DNA of 5,307 bases from Bdellovibrionales bacterium (GTDB lineage Bacteria; Bdellovibrionota; UBA2361; JAGRAS01), in NCBI GenBank assembly GCA_020434465.1, contig JAGRAS010000137.1, forward strand, positions 1 through 5,307, read 5' to 3'. The position numbers were made by a program, and so were the translations under genes. Below are positions 5,211-5,307 of this stretch, in pieces. Position 1 is the first letter of the stretch. Every line of letters starts with the position of its first letter. The notes beneath the pieces are model-generated. The model did no database searches and had not been told where the DNA came from. It saw only the letters and a program-made list of their open reading frames with translations.

Positions 5211-5307
5211 ACCAAGTAAAGATCTGATTTCTGCAAGTTCAGAAGTCAGCTTAGAATTTAGCATGTCTTTTTCGTTCGCATAGCTAATCATACCAGAGTA
5301 CCATTTT
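5205..5307 (-). CDS. C-terminal fragment of an unrecognised gene, cut by the window edge
   Basis: On the minus strand one frame is open from the window end to a TAG at 5207-5205 and gives 33 residues beginning KWYSGMISYANEK and ending ELAEIRSLLGL. The other two minus frames close quickly (stops within the first ~25 nt of the edge). The tail (MLNSKLTSELAEIRSLLGL) has a helical, coiled-coil-like pattern of leucines and charges. I do not recognise the family. It runs tail-to-tail with the ZIP gene and overlaps its last 6 bp. Too short for certainty, but the fit of its stop to the ZIP end is typical of a real convergent gene. Confidence 0.45.
   Translation of the reverse strand, partial: KWYSGMISYANEKDMLNSKLTSELAEIRSLLGL
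5224..5249 (+). repeat. 10-bp hairpin just downstream of the ZIP stop codon
   Basis: CTGATTTCTG (5224-5233) and CAGAAGTCAG (5240-5249) pair over 10 bp with a single G-U wobble (5228/5245) around a 6-nt loop. It begins 14 nt past the ZIP stop and lies within the putative convergent coding tail. On the minus strand the wobble becomes an A-C mismatch. No T run follows immediately, so it would be at most a poor terminator or a 3'-end stabilising structure for the ZIP mRNA. It could also be chance within a coding helix. Confidence 0.35.

Overview
This is an AT-rich chromosomal window from a bacterium, most likely Gram-negative and proteobacteria-like. The clues are a RimK-type S6 glutamate ligase, a SufE sulfur acceptor, a YidD with the longer SxxxGC-type loop, and a ZIP permease. 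Weak memory of similar YidD and ZIP variants points loosely towards Bdellovibrio-like or other delta-proteobacterial lineages, but the sequence alone does not fix the taxon. Coding density is very high. There is no sign of phage, IS element, CRISPR, tRNA or rRNA, and the only non-coding stretch over 100 bp is the 134-bp divergent intergenic region at 4291-4424.

Layout. (1) rimK runs on the plus strand (17-895), starting almost at the window edge. (2) It converges, with a 2-bp gap, on a compact four-gene minus-strand operon read from 4290 down to 898: sufE, yidD, a UvrA-like ABC ATPase and a DUF971 protein. Junctions are a 14-bp overlap (with the start preferred here), a 10-bp gap and an 8-bp overlap, so one transcript with translational coupling is likely. 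A weak hairpin plus six-T tract inside the 3' end of rimK (876-899) could end this transcript. (3) A 134-bp region separates sufE from a divergent plus-strand ZIP metal transporter gene (4425-5210). It holds a perfect 12-bp inverted repeat whose 5-nt loop opens an AGGAGG sequence. (4) The last ~100 bp hold the C-terminus of a further minus-strand gene whose stop codon shares a CTATAG palindrome with the ZIP stop.

How the genes may fit together. SufE carries persulfide sulfur for Fe-S cluster assembly, and DUF971 domains occur fused to Mrp/ApbC-type Fe-S carriers in other organisms, so the operon is loosely Fe-S/metal themed, with a metal importer next door. The most unusual gene is the UvrA-like protein. 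It is only 792 residues, lacks the insertion domain, has lost most of the first zinc module and the usual C-terminal tail, and has altered ABC motifs. It is therefore probably a specialised paralogue rather than the housekeeping excinuclease subunit. Nothing here looks like a defence island; the best candidate for something undescribed is this compact UvrA in its sufE/yidD/DUF971 operon.
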